In this document: positions 5,413 to 6,422 of the stretch, one piece after another
How positions within the stretch are numbered: position 1 is the stretch's first letter
How the letters are laid out: each line of letters starts with the position of its first letter
Assembly (NCBI GenBank): GCA_964401855.1
Contig: CAYOAF010000035.1
Coordinates: 1 to 6,422, forward strand
Reading direction: 5' to 3'
Source: CAJWBT01 sp964401855
GTDB taxonomy: Bacteria > Chloroflexota > Dehalococcoidia > Lucifugimonadales > UBA3495
DNA length: 6,422 nucleotides
Translations under genes and position numbers: made by a program
The notes under the pieces: generated by a model
Databases searched by the model: none
What the model was told of the DNA's origin: nothing
What the model saw: only the letters and a program-made list of their open reading frames with translations

Positions 5413-5500
5413 TGACCCTCATCCTAGCCTTCCCCCTCCACAAGGAGGAAGGGATTGGTCCTCTCCCTCTCACGAAGGAGGAGATCAGAGAGAGTGATCC
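5413..5500. repeat. Degenerate C/T-rich and G/A-rich inverted repeats between convergent genes; possible bidirectional terminator
   Basis: The spacer carries 'GACCCTCATCCTAGCCTTCC' (5414-5433), then a stem CCTCC/GGAGG (5435-5439 and 5444-5448) around ACAA, with CCTTCC and GGAAGG flanks that can pair alternatively. A second CTCTCCCTCTC-type arm (5461-5471) faces AGAGAGAG-type purines (about 5487-5494). This resembles the common dispersed intergenic family that reads 'CCCTCACCCTAGCCCTCTCC' and folds on itself. It sits between the CapA-like stop and the ketopantoate-reductase-like stop, so it may end transcription from both sides, but there is no clean T-tract. Confidence 0.45.
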
Positions 5501-5520
5501 CCCTTCAGCCCGGCCAAGGA

Positions 5521-6422
5521 CTACCGGCCGGCGGCCCGTAGGACCCGGTCCAGGTTGGCCGAGTCCGCTGGGAGCGACCCGTCATCGATGCCGTGCATGG
5601 CGTCGATCAGGGCGTCGGTGAAGGGCGTCGGTACCGACATCTCCCGGCCTTTCCCGGCCACGAAGCCGTTCATCTGGTCGATCTCGGACCGGCGTCCTTT
5701 CTTCACATCCTGGGCCATGGAGGGCGGCCAGTTGGACCGGCCCCCACGGGCGCTCATGTGGGCGTCCAGCTCTTCGAACACGTCGCCCTTGTCGGCCTCG
5801 GCCCACATCTTGGCCGGCTTGCCGTTCACGTCCACCACGTTCAGCCCCATTGCCAGGCCCACCTGGGCTGTTTCCTTGGCCAGGTGGATTCGTATCAGCC
5901 GGCACCGGGAATCCTGGGCCATCTCCTGGGACCACATCCCCGATATCGCGGCAGCAGCGTTGGTCATCGCGTTGGTGCAAAGCTTGCTCCAGCGTTCTCC
6001 CCACAGATTGTCGGTTGCGTAGGCGGCATCGACCTGGTTCAACATCCTCGCCAGGTTCTCCGTCCGGGGGGTGATCCGGCCGTCCTGCTCCCCGGTCCGA
6101 AAGACGGTGTGGCCCGAGTCGTGGCCCCTGGGGCCTCCCCGCTCGACGTGGCCGGGCTCCCACAGCGCCACGCTGATCGAGGAAGCGACGCAGCCGATTT
6201 CCCGGTCGCTGCCCACGATGCCGCCGAGAACCGGGTCGTGCCAGCAGTTTTGGATCGAGACGAAGTACCCCTCGGGCTTGACGAACCGCTTTATGAAGTG
6301 GGTCACCCACTCGGTATCATAGGATTTTGCCGAGATGATGGCGAAATCAAAAGGGTCCCGAATGCCCTGGGCGTCGCTGAGGTGCATCGCCTTGACCGGG
6401 ACAATGAAGTTTAGCTCCTCGC
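5521..6422 (-). CDS. Ketopantoate reductase (ApbA/PanE) family protein, 5' end outside the window
   Basis: The minus-strand frame ends at a TAG (5523-5521) and stays open to the right edge, giving 299 visible residues. The ATG at 6387 is internal: the preceding 11 codons (EELNFIVPVKA) continue the family pattern. Seen in order: 'PFDFAIISAKSYDTEWV' and 'SIQNCWHDP' (end of the Rossmann domain, matching 'DlvilavKa' and 'slQNG'), then the C-terminal helical domain with 'WSKLCTNAMTNAAAAISG', and 'MAQDVKKGRRSEIDQMNGFV'. Counting from the edge, Lys146 is at the position of the catalytic Lys, and Ser245, Glu246 and Asp248 match the 'TEID' substrate and cofactor residues. The NADP-binding GxGxxG lies outside. 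The family reduces 2-oxo acids with NADPH, and true PanE makes pantoate for coenzyme A. Here no pantothenate gene is near and SAR202-like genomes often hold several paralogs, so the substrate is open. Cytoplasmic. Confidence 0.9.
   Translation of the reverse strand, partial: EELNFIVPVKAMHLSDAQGIRDPFDFAIISAKSYDTEWVTHFIKRFVKPEGYFVSIQNCWHDPVLGGIVGSDREIGCVASSISVALWEPGHVERGGPRGHDSGHTVFRTGEQDGRITPRTENLARMLNQVDAAYATDNLWGERWSKLCTNAMTNAAAAISGMWSQEMAQDSRCRLIRIHLAKETAQVGLAMGLNVVDVNGKPAKMWAEADKGDVFEELDAHMSARGGRSNWPPSMAQDVKKGRRSEIDQMNGFVAGKGREMSVPTPFTDALIDAMHGIDDGSLPADSANLDRVLRAAGR

Noticed and set aside
5412..5621. Small plus-strand open frame of 69 codons between the CapA-like and PanE-like genes
   Set aside because: It translates the pyrimidine/purine repeat and then the antisense of the PanE-like gene end, has no coding motif, and overlaps a convincing gene.
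5593..6414. Plus-strand open frame of 273 codons antisense to the PanE-like gene
   Set aside because: It is rich in His, Val, Gly and Pro in the manner of an antisense shadow, while the minus strand carries ketopantoate reductase motifs.

Overview
The window is GC-rich (roughly 60% by eye) and looks chromosomal and bacterial. It holds tandem luciferase-like flavin/F420 oxidoreductases, an MmgE/PrpD-family protein, a soluble CapA-type metallophosphoesterase and a ketopantoate-reductase-like protein. The intergenic repeats resemble the 'CATTCTGAG...GAGCGGAGCGA...GAAGAA' type I associate with Chloroflexota and other environmental bacteria. Together these suggest a Chloroflexota/SAR202 or Dehalococcoidia-like environmental genome, a group known for expanded LLM-class monooxygenases. 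This is inference from gene content; no rRNA or other marker gene is present.

Layout. Positions 1-129 are the last 42 codons of a plus-strand gene, possibly a LarA/DUF2088-type protein. Positions 130-539 carry no gene but are rich in inverted repeats, including a composite dispersed-type repeat and a 15-bp hairpin. Two plus-strand LLM oxidoreductase paralogs follow (540-1511 and 1598-2569), both 323 aa and about 75% identical without gaps, so a clear tandem duplication. A convergent minus-strand MmgE/PrpD gene (2588-3958) ends 18 bp beyond the second paralog. A 256-bp divergent promoter region (3959-4214) separates it from a plus-strand CapA-family gene (4215-5366). A 154-bp spacer with degenerate C/T-rich and G/A-rich inverted repeats lies between that gene and a convergent minus-strand ketopantoate-reductase-like gene (5521 to beyond the right edge), whose N-terminal NADP-binding motif is outside the window.

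How the genes may work together. The content reads as a small-molecule catabolism neighbourhood: flavin/F420 oxidation or reduction (LLM pair), dehydratase, isomerase or decarboxylase-type chemistry on carboxylates (PrpD fold), and NAD(P)H-dependent keto-acid reduction (PanE fold). The genes do not form one operon. Only the LLM pair is plausibly co-transcribed; the others alternate in strand. No shared pathway can be proven from the sequence.

I found no CRISPR array, transposase, phage, toxin-antitoxin or defence genes and no RNA gene. The most interesting signals are the MmgE/PrpD protein, in which most of the usual catalytic residues appear replaced; the mosaic divergence of the LLM pair; and the cluster of dyads at 157-320.
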